A stretch of 64,000 bases of DNA from Anaerobaca lacustris. Lineage in GTDB: Bacteria > Planctomycetota > Phycisphaerae > Sedimentisphaerales > Anaerobacaceae. Position 1 is the stretch's first letter. Every line of letters starts with the position of its first letter. The notes under the pieces were generated by a model. That model worked only from the letters and a program-made list of their open reading frames with translations, had not been told where the DNA came from and made no database searches. The stretch spans positions 36,153 through 100,152 of the forward strand of contig NZ_JASCXX010000027.1 in NCBI RefSeq assembly GCF_030012215.1, in the 5' to 3' direction. The translations under genes were made by a program, and so were the position numbers. This document shows, piece by piece, positions 27,336-37,365 of this stretch.

Positions 27336-27507
27336 GCGCCACAGGCCGTACCTCTTCCTGCGGGAGCATGGAAAAGGACTGTTACGATATCGGCGAGGTG
27401 CGGCACTACATTGTAGACGCAACAACAGCAGAGCCCGACATGCATCGGGAAGCCGGACCGCAACATGGAGTAATCTCCGTTCCCTCCGGAGATACATCGC
27501 GACCGGG

Positions 27508-27534
27508 GCCGTGGGGTGCGACAACCCACGGCCT
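27508..27534. repeat. Perfect hairpin near the end of the RND permease gene
   Basis: GGCCGTGGG and CCCACGGCC form a 9-bp stem with a nine-base loop, 20 bases past the stop of the minus-strand permease gene. There is no clear T tract, so it is a possible but unproven terminator. Confidence 0.4.
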
Positions 27535-27553
27535 CGTCTGTTCGTCCACCCTG

Positions 27554-30500
27554 TCAGGCGGGTGCGACCTTGGCCTTCGAGTCAGCGGACGCCTCTTCGG
27601 CGACTTCGCGCCCGAAGCCGAGCCATTGCGTCAGGCGGGTGAGCATCACATAGAGCGACGGGACGACCACCAGCGTCAGGATCGTCGCAAAGGCCAGACC
27701 GAAGATAACGACGACCGCCATATTGCGCCACCACTGAGCCGACTCGCTCTTGGTGGCCCAACTGAAGGTGTGGAAGTCGTATGAGATGCCGACCGCCATG
27801 GGGATCAGCCCGATGATCGTGGTCGTCGCCGTCAGCAGCACCGGTCGCAGACGCGTCACGCCCGCCTTCGACGCGGCCGCAATCAGGTCCATCCCCTGAC
27901 GCTGCAACTGCTGCGTGTAGGCCAGCAGGACGATCGCGTTGTTGACCACAACGCCCGCCAGACTGATGACGCCAATCCCGGTCATGATGATCCCGAAGGG
28001 CAGGCCGCAGACCAGCAGGCCGACCAGCGCACCGATCAGAGACAGCGCCACCGTCGTCATAATGATGAACGGCACCATGAGTGAGTTGAACTGGATCACC
28101 AGGACCAGGACGACCAGCAGCAGCGCGATGGCGAACGCCTTCGACAGAAACGCCTGCGCCTTGTCCTGCTCCTCCTTCTCGCCCGCATAGCGAATCTCGT
28201 AACCCGGCGGCACATCGAGCGATTCCAGTTGCTTCTGGACGTCGAGCAGGACCGCCGAACTGAGACGGCCCTCCGTGTCGGCGGTCAGCGTGATGACGCG
28301 CTTCTGATCGACGCGATTGATCGTACCGAACCCGCCCCGATACGTGAAATGGCCCAGCGAGCTGAGCGCCACGGCCTCGCCGGTGGGATTGGGGATCCGA
28401 AGGCGGTACAGATCGTCCACCTGCGTGCGGTCGGCCAACGGCAGGCGCACGGTAATGTCATACTCCTCGTTGTATTCGCGGTAGGTCCCGACCTTGCTGC
28501 CGAAGACCGCCATCTTCAGGAAGTTGCCCACGGTGGCGGTGTTGACCCCGAGCAGCATGGCGACGCGACGGTCCACCGTGAAGGCCAGCTCCGGGCGCGC
28601 CGCCTCGAAGTCGCTGCGAAGGTTCACGATGTTGGGCACCGTGGCGATCCGGCGCCGGGCCTCCTCGCTGATCCGCTCCAGCGTCTTGAAGTCCTCCCCC
28701 ACGACCCGGACGGTGACCGGGGCCCCGGTTGGCGGCCCCCCCTCGTCCTTCTCGATCTTGATCTCGGCGCCGGCGATATCGGCAATCGCCTCACGAATCT
28801 CCACAATGACGTCGTCGGACGGCCTTTCCCGCTCGACGAAATCGTAGAACACCAGGGTGATGCCGGCCAGGTGCGAGCCCCCGGCACTGGCCCCCAGGCT
28901 GATCGTACCCGATCCGGCCGAGCCGACGTTCGTGATCACGTGCTTGAGCCAGGGCCGGAACGGCACGAGCCGTTCTTCGATCGTTCGCGCGATCCGGTCG
29001 GTCTCGTGGATATTGGTCCCCTGCGGCGCACGAATATCGATCACCGCCCGCTCAGGATCCTCCGACGGGAAGAACTCCGTCCCCTTGCCGATCTTGCCAT
29101 ACAACAGCCCCAGGCCGACCAGCAGGCAGAGCGCCAGGAACAGGGTCAGGCCGGGATTGTACAGCCCGGCCTCCTGCACGCGACGGTAGCCCCGAATGAA
29201 CCAGTGGTCCTTCTGTCGCGGCTTGGGCGCCCGGCCCGCCCAGACCGAGCAGATGACCGGGTTGAACACCAGACCGACGAACAGCGACGCCAGAAGGCCC
29301 AACGTCAGCGTGATGGGCAGATACTTCATGAAGTCGCCCATGACGCCCGGCCAGAACATCATCGGGAAAAACGCACAGACGGTGGTGAACGTCGACGTCG
29401 TCACGGGCCAGGCCACCTCGCGGGCCCCGAGGATCGCCGCGTCGATGCGGCTGTACCCAAGCTGGAGGTGCCGGTAGATGTTCTCCACAATGACGATCGC
29501 GTTGTCCACCAGCATGCCCAGCAACAGGATCAGGCTGAACAGCACGATCATGTTCAGCGTATGGCCCAGCGCCTGGATCAGGAAGAAGGTGATTAGCATG
29601 CTCAACGGAATGATCATCGCCACGATGGTGCTCGGACGCCAGCCGAGGAACAACACCAGCACCAGCGTCACCAGGATCAGGGCCGAGGCGATGTTGTTCT
29701 CGAGGTCGGCCACCATGCTGCGGATCATCTTGGACATGTCGAATGTAATGTCGAACCGCATCGCCGATGGCACGTGCCTCTCGGCCTCGGCAATCACCGC
29801 CTTGACATACTCCGAAACGTGCACGGCGTTGGCCCCGACCCGCTTGCTGACGCTCAGCGTGATCGTGTCGGCCCCATCGAGGCGAGAGAAGCTGGTCCGG
29901 TCCTTGAACGTGTACCGCACCCCGGCGACGTCGGCCAGATAGATGGGCGTGCCGTCCCGGACGGTCAGCATCAGATGGTCCACCTCTTCCGGGGTGACGA
30001 ACTCGGCGGGGATGCGGACGTTGAACTTTGTGCCGCTCGTTTCGAGACCGCCGGCCGAGATGTTGACGTTCTCCGACGGGATCAGCGCCAGGATCTCAGG
30101 GATGGTCAGGTTGTACTGGGCGAGGCGATCGGGATTGAACTCCAGACGAATCTCCCGCTCGAGGTCGCCGGCCATCTCCACCTTGAGCACGCCCGGCGTC
30201 GCCTCCAGCGCATCCTGCACCTCGTCGGCGATCGCCTTGAGCTGCACCGGTGACATGTCGCCCGACAGGCTGATCAGCATGATCGGAAGCTCGGCGAAGT
30301 TGATCTCCTTGATGATCGGCTCTTCCGCATCGGGAGGCAATTCGCCCTTGGCCAGGTCCACGCGGTCGCGCACGCGCTGCAGCGCCACCTCGCTCGGCAC
30401 GTCGGGAGCGAATTCCACGCTGATCAGCGACATCCCCTCAGCGCTGGTGGAGGTGATCTCCTCGACGCCCCGGATCCCGTTGAGTTCCTTCTCGATCTTC

Positions 30501-30694
30501 ATGGTTACCGACGTCTCGATGTCTTCGGGCGAGACCCCCTCGTACATCGTCGTCACCATGATGTAGGGGATGGGGATATCCGGCGCCGCCTCGCGGGGCA
30601 GCGACATGTAGCTCGTGGCGCCCAGCAGAACGATGATGATACCGAGGACAAGGACGGTGGTCCGATTTCGAATCGCGGCATCGGTGAGGAACAT
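27554..30694 (-). CDS. RND-family efflux permease
   Basis: 1046 residues, the normal length of an AcrB/MexB-type inner-membrane pump, with the family's 12 membrane segments and two large periplasmic loops. It opens MFLTDAAIRNRTTVLVLG and has the proton-relay motif LLLGMLVDNAIVIVEN in the fourth membrane segment, with its partner GVVVNNAIVLLAYTQ in the tenth. It uses the proton gradient to extrude drugs or other amphiphiles through a tripartite complex. It starts five bases after the adaptor gene, so both are one operon. No outer-membrane factor (TolC type) is encoded here. The substrate cannot be deduced; the single Asp in membrane segment 4 argues against a CusA-type metal pump. Confidence 0.92.
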   Translation of the reverse strand: MFLTDAAIRNRTTVLVLGIIIVLLGATSYMSLPREAAPDIPIPYIMVTTMYEGVSPEDIETSVTMKIEKELNGIRGVEEITSTSAEGMSLISVEFAPDVPSEVALQRVRDRVDLAKGELPPDAEEPIIKEINFAELPIMLISLSGDMSPVQLKAIADEVQDALEATPGVLKVEMAGDLEREIRLEFNPDRLAQYNLTIPEILALIPSENVNISAGGLETSGTKFNVRIPAEFVTPEEVDHLMLTVRDGTPIYLADVAGVRYTFKDRTSFSRLDGADTITLSVSKRVGANAVHVSEYVKAVIAEAERHVPSAMRFDITFDMSKMIRSMVADLENNIASALILVTLVLVLFLGWRPSTIVAMIIPLSMLITFFLIQALGHTLNMIVLFSLILLLGMLVDNAIVIVENIYRHLQLGYSRIDAAILGAREVAWPVTTSTFTTVCAFFPMMFWPGVMGDFMKYLPITLTLGLLASLFVGLVFNPVICSVWAGRAPKPRQKDHWFIRGYRRVQEAGLYNPGLTLFLALCLLVGLGLLYGKIGKGTEFFPSEDPERAVIDIRAPQGTNIHETDRIARTIEERLVPFRPWLKHVITNVGSAGSGTISLGASAGGSHLAGITLVFYDFVERERPSDDVIVEIREAIADIAGAEIKIEKDEGGPPTGAPVTVRVVGEDFKTLERISEEARRRIATVPNIVNLRSDFEAARPELAFTVDRRVAMLLGVNTATVGNFLKMAVFGSKVGTYREYNEEYDITVRLPLADRTQVDDLYRLRIPNPTGEAVALSSLGHFTYRGGFGTINRVDQKRVITLTADTEGRLSSAVLLDVQKQLESLDVPPGYEIRYAGEKEEQDKAQAFLSKAFAIALLLVVLVLVIQFNSLMVPFIIMTTVALSLIGALVGLLVCGLPFGIIMTGIGVISLAGVVVNNAIVLLAYTQQLQRQGMDLIAAASKAGVTRLRPVLLTATTTIIGLIPMAVGISYDFHTFSWATKSESAQWWRNMAVVVIFGLAFATILTLVVVPSLYVMLTRLTQWLGFGREVAEEASADSKAKVAPA

Positions 30695-30699
30695 GGCGT

Positions 30700-31812
30700 C
30701 TACTTCATCTCCGACTCGACGTGGACGTTCTGGCCCGGGGCCACGAAACGGTGTCCGGCGACGATCAGTTTGTCGCCGGGTTTCAGTCCGCTGACGATCT
30801 GGACGCGGTCGCCTTTGATGACGCCGAGCTGGACGTCGCGCCGGCGTGCCTGTGCCCCCTCCACCACGTAGACCGCGTAGCCGTCTTCCATCGGAATCAC
30901 CGCCAGCAGCGGCACCATGATGGCGTCGTTCAGCACCCGGCGTGACAGCCGGACGCGGACAATCTGCCCGCTCCGCACGAGTCCCGCGCGGTTGTCCAGC
31001 GTGATCTCGATCGGCGTCGAGCGCGTCAGGCGGTTCGCAAGCTGGTTGATGTAGGTGATCCGCCCGACGAACGACTTCTCACAGCCCTTGGTCTCAGCAA
31101 GGACCTCAGCCTCGTGCCCGACGGAGAAGAACCCGATGTCCCTTTCCGGGATGTCCACGACGACCTTGACGGTGTCGATCTCGACAATCTCGGCCACGGG
31201 GTCGCCCGGTGAGACGTATTCGCCCTCTTCGACGAGCAGCCTGTTGAGCACGCCGTGAGCTGGGGCGAGGATGCGAGTGCGGTCCAGCCGTGCGCGTGCG
31301 TCCTCGAATGCCGCCCTGCTGGCCGCCAGTTGCGTCACGGCGTTGTCCAGGTCCTGCTGGGGGGCGGCATCATCCTTCACGAGCGACTTCATTCGTTCGT
31401 ACTCGATCTGGTCGCGCTGGTACCTCGCCTCAGCGGTCGCGAACTGGGGCCGAATCAGGTCCGCGTTGAGCTGGACGAGCAGGTCGCCCTTCTGCACCGG
31501 TTCGCCTTCTTTCGGGGGAATCCGATCGATGGAGGCCGCCGCCTCAGCGGAGACGGTCACAACACGGTTGGGATCGATCACCGCCGGCAGGGTGAACGTA
31601 TCGGCAAGCTCGGCCTCCGGGACGATCTCCAGGACCGCAACGTTCACCGGAGGGGCCTCGGCAGGCGGCGTCTCTGTGCTGGGCTGCGGCATCATGGCGA
31701 TGGCCACCACCGCTCCGACGGCGGCCAGAGCGACGATCGCCTTGGTCGCGATGCGTCGAACCCGGCCGGAACCCCCTCGGGCCAGCCGGCCCTTTTGCGA
31801 TTGGTCACTCAT
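30700..31812 (-). CDS. RND efflux periplasmic adaptor (membrane fusion protein)
   Basis: 370 residues. An N-terminal membrane anchor (about 25-45) is followed by the lipoyl half-motif AEAAASIDRIPPKEGEPVQKGDLLVQL, a short coiled-coil hairpin (about 105-150), the second lipoyl half (TRILAPAHGVLNRLLVEEGEYV) and beta-barrel domains ending with an HRFVAPGQNVHVE strand. It links the permease to an outer-membrane channel. The ATG opening MSDQSQKG is used because it is followed directly by a basic region and the anchor; the frame is open 18 codons further up with no better start. It is first in the two-gene operon. Confidence 0.9.
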   Translation of the reverse strand: MSDQSQKGRLARGGSGRVRRIATKAIVALAAVGAVVAIAMMPQPSTETPPAEAPPVNVAVLEIVPEAELADTFTLPAVIDPNRVVTVSAEAAASIDRIPPKEGEPVQKGDLLVQLNADLIRPQFATAEARYQRDQIEYERMKSLVKDDAAPQQDLDNAVTQLAASRAAFEDARARLDRTRILAPAHGVLNRLLVEEGEYVSPGDPVAEIVEIDTVKVVVDIPERDIGFFSVGHEAEVLAETKGCEKSFVGRITYINQLANRLTRSTPIEITLDNRAGLVRSGQIVRVRLSRRVLNDAIMVPLLAVIPMEDGYAVYVVEGAQARRRDVQLGVIKGDRVQIVSGLKPGDKLIVAGHRFVAPGQNVHVESEMK

Positions 31813-32291
31813 GGTTCTATCCGTTTCCCGACAATTCAGCAAATGGCAACCCGCACCACAGGTCACTGGGCAAGACCGCTACTATAATCGTGCATGCCGC
31901 CCTACGCAAGGGCCGCCCGCCGGAAGGCCTCCCGGAATCCTCTTGAGGTCCAAACACCTGTGAACAAAGACCTTAGCTTCTACGTCGTGCATCTGCAGGC
32001 CGCTGCGTCCACCGCCCACATGCGGCACGCTAAGATTACAGTCGCAGAAGACCCGCCGTTCGTTTCCGAAACATCCGCTTAATACGGAAGTTTAAAACGT
32101 TTGTTTAACAAGTCAAGCACGTCAACACCGGATTCTCCGGAAAAAAAGTCGCGTGCGAGTCACTCTCGGCCCGTCTCGCAGGTGCGGGTTGACCCCGGCG
32201 ACCCGTCACAGTACTATGCCGCAGGCGGGGGTATGGCCGCACGGACCTGCCAGCCCGTCGCAATGAAGGAACAAGCAGAAGGAGTGGTCGC
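31813..32291. other. Divergent intergenic region, RND operon / NUDIX gene
   Basis: No gene is supported. A TATAAT at 31877 reads rightward without a good -35. An AT-rich segment (32080-32112) holds GTTTAAAACGTTTGTTTAAC, a loose inverted repeat centred on AAACGTTT that could be an operator. Confidence 0.35.
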
Positions 32292-32930
32292 GTGCCCCAG
32301 GAAGAGCAGGTATTGGTTGTGGAACGGCGTATCCTTGACGATGTGGGGACCTTCCACGGGTTGAATTTCGACGTCGAGCGGTATCTGGACGCCTTTTTTG
32401 CCCAAGGCAGGCCGCGGTTCATCGCCAGACCGCAGGCGGAAAAGGACCCGTCCTATAAACAGATCATCCCCTACGTCATTATGATCTGTGAGGACAAGTG
32501 CCTGACCTACGTCCGGGGCAAGCGAGCCGGCGAGACCCGGCTCGTCGGGAACCGCTCCATCGGCATCGGAGGCCACATCAACCCCGTCGATGACGCAATT
32601 CCCCTGTTCAACACGGACTTTCGCGACGTCTACCAGGCCGCCGTGCAGCGCGAGGTGGCCGAAGAGGTATCCGTGGACGCGAGCTACACAGATCGTGTGG
32701 TCGCCCTGCTCAACGACGATTCCAACGAGGTCGGCCAGGTCCATCTGGGTGTGGTCCACTGCTGGGTACTCGATGCGCCGAACGTGACGAAACGAGAGCA
32801 GATGATCACGCAGATGGACTTCATGACCGTCGAGCAGTTGCAGGCCGTCCGCGACACGATGGAAACATGGTCGCAATTGTGCCTCGATGGCCTGGGGCGG
32901 ATGATGCACCACATCGAATCGCGAATCTGA
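32292..32930 (+). CDS. NUDIX-like predicted phosphoesterase (COG4112 type)
   Basis: 212 residues. The central SIGIGGHINPVDD and, after an insertion, AVQREVAEEVSV resemble a NUDIX box with a longer than usual gap and the final Gly replaced. This arrangement matches the uncharacterised MutT-like family COG4112. The product is probably a pyrophosphohydrolase with unknown substrate. A GTG start is used because AAGGAG lies seven bases upstream and the frame just before it holds no ATG. It is followed by the GH16 gene on the same strand, 46 bases on, which may have its own signals. Confidence 0.72.
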   Translation: MPQEEQVLVVERRILDDVGTFHGLNFDVERYLDAFFAQGRPRFIARPQAEKDPSYKQIIPYVIMICEDKCLTYVRGKRAGETRLVGNRSIGIGGHINPVDDAIPLFNTDFRDVYQAAVQREVAEEVSVDASYTDRVVALLNDDSNEVGQVHLGVVHCWVLDAPNVTKREQMITQMDFMTVEQLQAVRDTMETWSQLCLDGLGRMMHHIESRI

Positions 32931-32976
32931 GCAAGCGGGTCAAGAACCCCACCTACCTCTTTCGAAAGGATAGACC

Positions 32977-33756
32977 ATGGCCAAACTGATGAATTGCGTA
33001 TTGCTCGTGGCAGTCCTGCTGACGACCGTCGCCGGGGCCCAGGAATGGAAGCTGGTCTGGTCGGATGAGTTCAACGTCGCCGGGATGCCCGACCCGAACA
33101 AGTGGGACTACGAAGAAGGCTACATCCGCAACAGGGAGCTGCAATACTACACGAAGGCCCGGCCGGAGAATGCCCGCGTCGAGGACGGCTGCCTCGTCAT
33201 CGAGACGCGGAAAGACAACTTTGAAGGCCGCCCCATCACCTCGGCCAGTCTGCACACGCGATGGAAGGCCTCGTGGTGCTACGGCCGGATCGAGGTCCGC
33301 GCCAAGCTGCCCACGGGCAAGGGCATGTGGCCGGCGATCTGGATGCTCGGCGTCAATCGCGAGATCGGCTGGCCCGCCTGCGGCGAGATCGACATCATGG
33401 AAAACGTCGGGTTCGATCCGCTGACGATCCACGCCAACGTCCATACCAAGGCCTACAATCACGTCCTGGGCACCCAGAAGGGCAATCGGATCAAGGCGGA
33501 GGACCCGTCGAAAAACTTCCACGTCTACGCCGTCGAGTGGTTCGAGGACCGCATCGACTTCTACTTCAACAAGACCAAGTACTTTACGTTTCAAAACGAG
33601 GGGACAGGCAACGACGTCTGGCCGTTCGACAAGCCGCACTATCTGATCCTCAACGCCGCCTACGGCGGTTCCTGGGGCGCCTCGCAAGGCACCGATGACA
33701 GCATCCTGCCGCAGAAGTACTACATCGACTACGTCCGCGTCTACCAGGGCAAGTGA
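32977..33756 (+). CDS. Secreted glycoside hydrolase family 16 (laminarinase-like)
   Basis: 259 residues with a signal peptide (cleavage near VAGAQ). The GH16 core is complete: WSDEFN at the start, the catalytic GEIDIMEN with Glu137 as nucleophile and Glu142 as acid/base, and LPTGKGMWPAIWMLG before it, ending YYIDYVRVYQ. The E-x-D-x-x-E form belongs to the beta-1,3-glucanase/laminarinase side of the family. It should cleave beta-1,3-glucans outside the cell. It is followed by the glycerophosphodiesterase lipoprotein gene on the same strand. Confidence 0.93.
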   Translation: MAKLMNCVLLVAVLLTTVAGAQEWKLVWSDEFNVAGMPDPNKWDYEEGYIRNRELQYYTKARPENARVEDGCLVIETRKDNFEGRPITSASLHTRWKASWCYGRIEVRAKLPTGKGMWPAIWMLGVNREIGWPACGEIDIMENVGFDPLTIHANVHTKAYNHVLGTQKGNRIKAEDPSKNFHVYAVEWFEDRIDFYFNKTKYFTFQNEGTGNDVWPFDKPHYLILNAAYGGSWGASQGTDDSILPQKYYIDYVRVYQGK

Positions 33757-33796
33757 CGTCCGTCGCATCGATTCGACCGAAGGGAGAACGCATCGC

Positions 33797-34618
33797 ATGA
33801 AGACCCTCCAACGCATCGGACTGCTCCTGGCAGCCCTACTTCTGTCCGCAGGGTGTACATCGAAAATGGAGATCATCGCCCATCGCGGGGCCTCGTACCT
33901 GGCCCCGGAGAACACCGTCGCCTCGGCCAAGCTGGCCTGGGAAAAGAACGCCGACGCCGTCGAGGTGGACGTCTATCTCAGTGCCGATGAGCAGGTGGTG
34001 GTCATCCACGACCGCACGACCAAGCGGACCGCCGGTGAGGAACTCGATGTCGCGGCCAGCACCACGGAGCTACTGCGACGCCTGGACGTCGGGAGTTTCA
34101 AAGACACGGCCTACACGGGCGAACGCATCCCCGTACTCGAGGAAATCATCGAGACCCTGCCTGTCGGCAAGCGGCTATTCGTCGAGATCAAGTGCGGCCC
34201 CGAGATCCTCCCAGCCCTGGAGCGGATCGTTGCTGAAAGCGGCAGGCGTTCGCAGATCGTCATCATCGGATTCAGCCTCGAGACCGTCACAGCGTCCAAG
34301 CAACTCATGCCGGACCTGCCCACCTATTGGCTGGTCGGCACGAAGAAGGATGAGCAGACCGAGCAGTGGATTCCGCACGACAAGGGCCTCGCCGATCAGG
34401 CGGCCGCCGCCGGCCTGGACGGCCTGAACGTACATTGGGCGGGCGTCACCAGAGAATTCGCACGAAGCGTCCGAAAGGCGGGCATGGGTCTGTACGTATG
34501 GACGGTCAACGACTCGGCTGAAGCCGCCCGCCTTGCCAAGCTCGGCATCGACGGCCTCACAACCGACCGCCCCGGCTGGCTCCGCGACGAACTGGCCGGC
34601 GCCAAACGCCTGTTCTGA
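33797..34618 (+). CDS. Glycerophosphodiester phosphodiesterase, lipoprotein
   Basis: 273 residues. Lipobox LLSAGC with Cys20, then a GDPD TIM barrel: IIAHRGASYLAPENT (His29, Arg30, Glu38), VEVDVYLSADEQVVVIHD with the metal-binding Glu/Asp and the general acid His, and FVEIKCG. The family splits deacylated phospholipids into glycerol-3-phosphate and an alcohol, needing Ca or Mg. The ATG follows GGGAG (12 bases) and opens the lipoprotein signal; a longer frame upstream overlaps the GH16 end and is not used. Confidence 0.93.
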   Translation: MKTLQRIGLLLAALLLSAGCTSKMEIIAHRGASYLAPENTVASAKLAWEKNADAVEVDVYLSADEQVVVIHDRTTKRTAGEELDVAASTTELLRRLDVGSFKDTAYTGERIPVLEEIIETLPVGKRLFVEIKCGPEILPALERIVAESGRRSQIVIIGFSLETVTASKQLMPDLPTYWLVGTKKDEQTEQWIPHDKGLADQAAAAGLDGLNVHWAGVTREFARSVRKAGMGLYVWTVNDSAEAARLAKLGIDGLTTDRPGWLRDELAGAKRLF

Positions 34619-34656
34619 TCGGCAGGACGCAACAGGAAAACAATCTCCGGTGATCT

Positions 34657-36033
34657 ATGAAACGACGAGAGTTCCTCGGTTGGAGCGGCGCGGGAATCGG
34701 CGCGTCCCTCGGCACATCGTGGCTGGCCGCAACGAACGCTGCCCCTCTCAAGGCGGGTGTGATTGGCGAGCCGGCGCGAGAAGTCCCCATCGTCGCAGAG
34801 GCCGACGTCGTCGTCTGCGGGGCCGGTCCGGCCGGTGTGACCGCAGCCATTGCCGCCGCCCGCGAGGGAGCGAAGACGCATCTGCTCGAACTGCACGGCT
34901 GCCTGGGCGGCATCTGGACGTCCGGGGCGCTGAGTTGGATCCTCGACCATGCCAACAAGAAAGGATTCATGCTCGAACTGCTGGATCGTCTGGCCGCAAG
35001 GGAGGCCTTGACGCTGGCGGACAAGCGGACGCCGACGAACGCCTACGACATCGAGGTGATGAAAGCGGTCCTGGAGCATCTCTGCGTCGAGGCCGGCGTA
35101 CGGCTTCAGCTCCACACGCGCGTCTGTGCAGCCGTGAAAGACAGGCAGGGCCGTCTCAGCCACGTCGTCACGGAATCCAAATCAGGTCGTGAAGCCTTCG
35201 CGGCAAAGGTGTTCGTTGATTGCACCGGTGACGGCGATCTGGGCGCGCTGGCGGGCTGCGGGTTCGACCTGGGCCATCCCGAAACGGGTCGGATGCAACC
35301 GATGAGCCTGATGGCTGTCATTGGCGGTCTGCGCGCCGAGGAGGTTGCCGAGTTCTTCCGAGATGACGATCGAATCGAATGGGCGAAACCCAAAGACGCG
35401 TTGCGGCGCGAAATGGAACGAGGCGGCCACTCGCCTTCCTACAACAAACCCACCCTGTTCCGCATCCGTGACGACCTCTTCGTTCTGATGGCCAATCATG
35501 AATACGAGGTCAATGGGACCGACGCCCGCGACGTGACCGGCGCCACGCTGCGCGCCCGGCGCGAACTCCACCAACTCATCGACGCTCTGCGCTCGCTCGG
35601 CGGTGTGTGGCGTAACATGCGCATCGTGGCCACAGGCGATCAGATTGGCGTGCGCGAGGGCCGACGGCTTCACGGTCACTACACGGTTTCGACCGACGAC
35701 CTGAGGGAGGGCCGCCGCCATCCAGATGCCGTCTGTCGCGTCACCTTTCCCATCGACGTCCACGCCACCGATCCGGGAAAGGGCAAGGGCATCGAGAGGG
35801 CGGCCTTTCGGGCCAGGCCGTTTGATATCCCGCTGCGCGCCCTGATCGCCCGCAACGTGCAGGGCCTGATGATGGCCGGCCGCTGCATCAGCGGCGATTT
35901 TGTCGCGCATTCCAGCTATCGCGTCACTGGAAACGCCGTGGCGATGGGCGAAGCCGCCGGCAAGACGGCCGCCGTTGCAGCGATGAGCGGGCGGCTGCCC
36001 CAGGCTGTTTCAATCGACGAACTACATGCATGA
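34657..36033 (+). CDS. Tat-exported FAD-dependent oxidoreductase (FAD_oxidored family)
   Basis: 458 residues. A Tat signal (MKRREFLGWSGAGIGASLG) precedes the FAD-binding fold VVVCGAGPAGVTAAIAAARE (GxGxxG at 55-60), GCLGGIWTSG, and the C-terminal block RNVQGLMMAGRCISGDFVAHSSYR...GEAAG typical of the PF12831 FAD-dependent family. Members often act in sugar or aromatic catabolism of Planctomycetes and relatives; the substrate is not known. It is the last of three plus-strand genes and converges on a Gfo/Idh/MocA gene. Confidence 0.87.
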   Translation: MKRREFLGWSGAGIGASLGTSWLAATNAAPLKAGVIGEPAREVPIVAEADVVVCGAGPAGVTAAIAAAREGAKTHLLELHGCLGGIWTSGALSWILDHANKKGFMLELLDRLAAREALTLADKRTPTNAYDIEVMKAVLEHLCVEAGVRLQLHTRVCAAVKDRQGRLSHVVTESKSGREAFAAKVFVDCTGDGDLGALAGCGFDLGHPETGRMQPMSLMAVIGGLRAEEVAEFFRDDDRIEWAKPKDALRREMERGGHSPSYNKPTLFRIRDDLFVLMANHEYEVNGTDARDVTGATLRARRELHQLIDALRSLGGVWRNMRIVATGDQIGVREGRRLHGHYTVSTDDLREGRRHPDAVCRVTFPIDVHATDPGKGKGIERAAFRARPFDIPLRALIARNVQGLMMAGRCISGDFVAHSSYRVTGNAVAMGEAAGKTAAVAAMSGRLPQAVSIDELHA

Positions 36034-36098
36034 GGACGCGGCTTCTCCCGCCGTCCCAATCGGCCCACATCCCGCGACAGCCGACGACGGACACCAAG

Positions 36099-37328
36099 TC
36101 AGGCCTTCAGGCCGGTCAGGTCGACTTCGAGCCTTCGGTTTTCGCGGATCAGTTCGTCCAGTGTGAGTTTCGTCCGGCGACGCGCCGCCTCGCGGCCCAG
36201 GATCGTCGCCAGCGTCGCATTGACGCTCGGTTCGACCGTCGGATTGTCGCAGACACCGTCGGTGACGCACTTGTGGAATGCGTCGATATTCCGAATCGCA
36301 CCGTTCGGATAGAGTTCCACCACATCGCCGCCTCGCCAGCCGGCGCGATTGCCGAGGATGCGGACCCGCGTGGTGTAGCCGGTTTCCAGGTAGCCGTCGC
36401 GACCCTGGGCAAAACAGTCGGAGCGGAACTCGAATCGGTTCTTCAGGTGCTCGCCCCGATGGTTCAGAATGAGCCCATCGGCGAACTCGTATGTGATCGA
36501 GTAGACGTCGTGCGAGTCGCCATGCGGATCCGCCCGACCGATCCGCGAGGCCCCCATCGCACTGACCGGCATCTGTCCGGCGATCCACAGCGCCACGTCG
36601 ATCGCGTGTATCCCCGCATTGACCAGATAGCTGCCGCCCAGCGCCTCGTCATTGACCCAGATCAACTGTTGCAGTCGGCTCTCGATCGTCGCGGTCCGGG
36701 GTGGATCGCTAAAACTCTCGTCGTTGTACTCCGAGCTGAGCATCGCAATCGGCCCGATGGCGCCGTCGCGCACACGCTGGACGCCTTCGATGAAGAATGG
36801 ATCGGTCCGGGTCTGGAAGTCAACGAGGAAGACCTGCTTGCTGGCTGTCGCCCTCTTGGCCATCTCCGAAATCTTCAGGCAGCCGGGCACGTCGCAGCCC
36901 AGAGGCTTGGCGATATAGACGTGGTGGCCCGCCTTGACCGCCGCCTCGACATGCTCCGGGAAGCAGTACGGCGGCGTCTCCAGAAAGACGGCGTCAACAC
37001 CACTGGCAACGAGCTTCTCAGAGGCCGACAGGCCCGAGAAGCGCCGGGCTTCGGGCACACCGAACCGCTCGCCCGCCGCCCTGGCCACGGGTTCGAAGTA
37101 ATCTGCCACTGCCGCGAGCTCATAACCGCCATGCGCGGCCAGCATGCCGGCGATCATCGTGCCGCGCTGGCCGACACCGACGATCCCCGCCCTGATTCGA
37201 CTGTTGACGGCCGTCCCGCGAACGGCGCTCGGCCCGACCAGCAAGAAGGAAAATGCCGCCGCACCGGCGCCGGCGATGAAGTCACGACGACGCAATCCCG
37301 CCTTTGATCCGTTTACTGTCTGTAGCAT
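36099..37328 (-). CDS. Tat-exported Gfo/Idh/MocA family oxidoreductase
   Basis: 409 residues. Tat signal (LRRRDFIAGAGAAAF), then a Rossmann fold with IRAGIVGVGQRGTMIAGML, the GVDAVFLETPP strand and the catalytic-side Lys of HVYIAKPLGCD (the family EKP motif, here AKP). The C-terminal alpha/beta domain contains GGSYLVNAGIHAIDVALW with the conserved His. Such proteins oxidise or reduce sugars and inositols with NAD(P); exported versions keep bound cofactor. GGAGG lies seven bases before the ATG. It is co-directional with, and 37 bases after, the creatininase-family gene. Confidence 0.9.
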   Translation of the reverse strand: MLQTVNGSKAGLRRRDFIAGAGAAAFSFLLVGPSAVRGTAVNSRIRAGIVGVGQRGTMIAGMLAAHGGYELAAVADYFEPVARAAGERFGVPEARRFSGLSASEKLVASGVDAVFLETPPYCFPEHVEAAVKAGHHVYIAKPLGCDVPGCLKISEMAKRATASKQVFLVDFQTRTDPFFIEGVQRVRDGAIGPIAMLSSEYNDESFSDPPRTATIESRLQQLIWVNDEALGGSYLVNAGIHAIDVALWIAGQMPVSAMGASRIGRADPHGDSHDVYSITYEFADGLILNHRGEHLKNRFEFRSDCFAQGRDGYLETGYTTRVRILGNRAGWRGGDVVELYPNGAIRNIDAFHKCVTDGVCDNPTVEPSVNATLATILGREAARRRTKLTLDELIRENRRLEVDLTGLKA

Positions 37329-37365
37329 GGTGCCACCTCCATCATATCGAACGCGACCTTTCGGC

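Noticed and set aside
31894..32082. 62-codon plus-strand frame after a TATAAT
   Set aside because: No ribosome site, weak -35, and no recognisable protein features.
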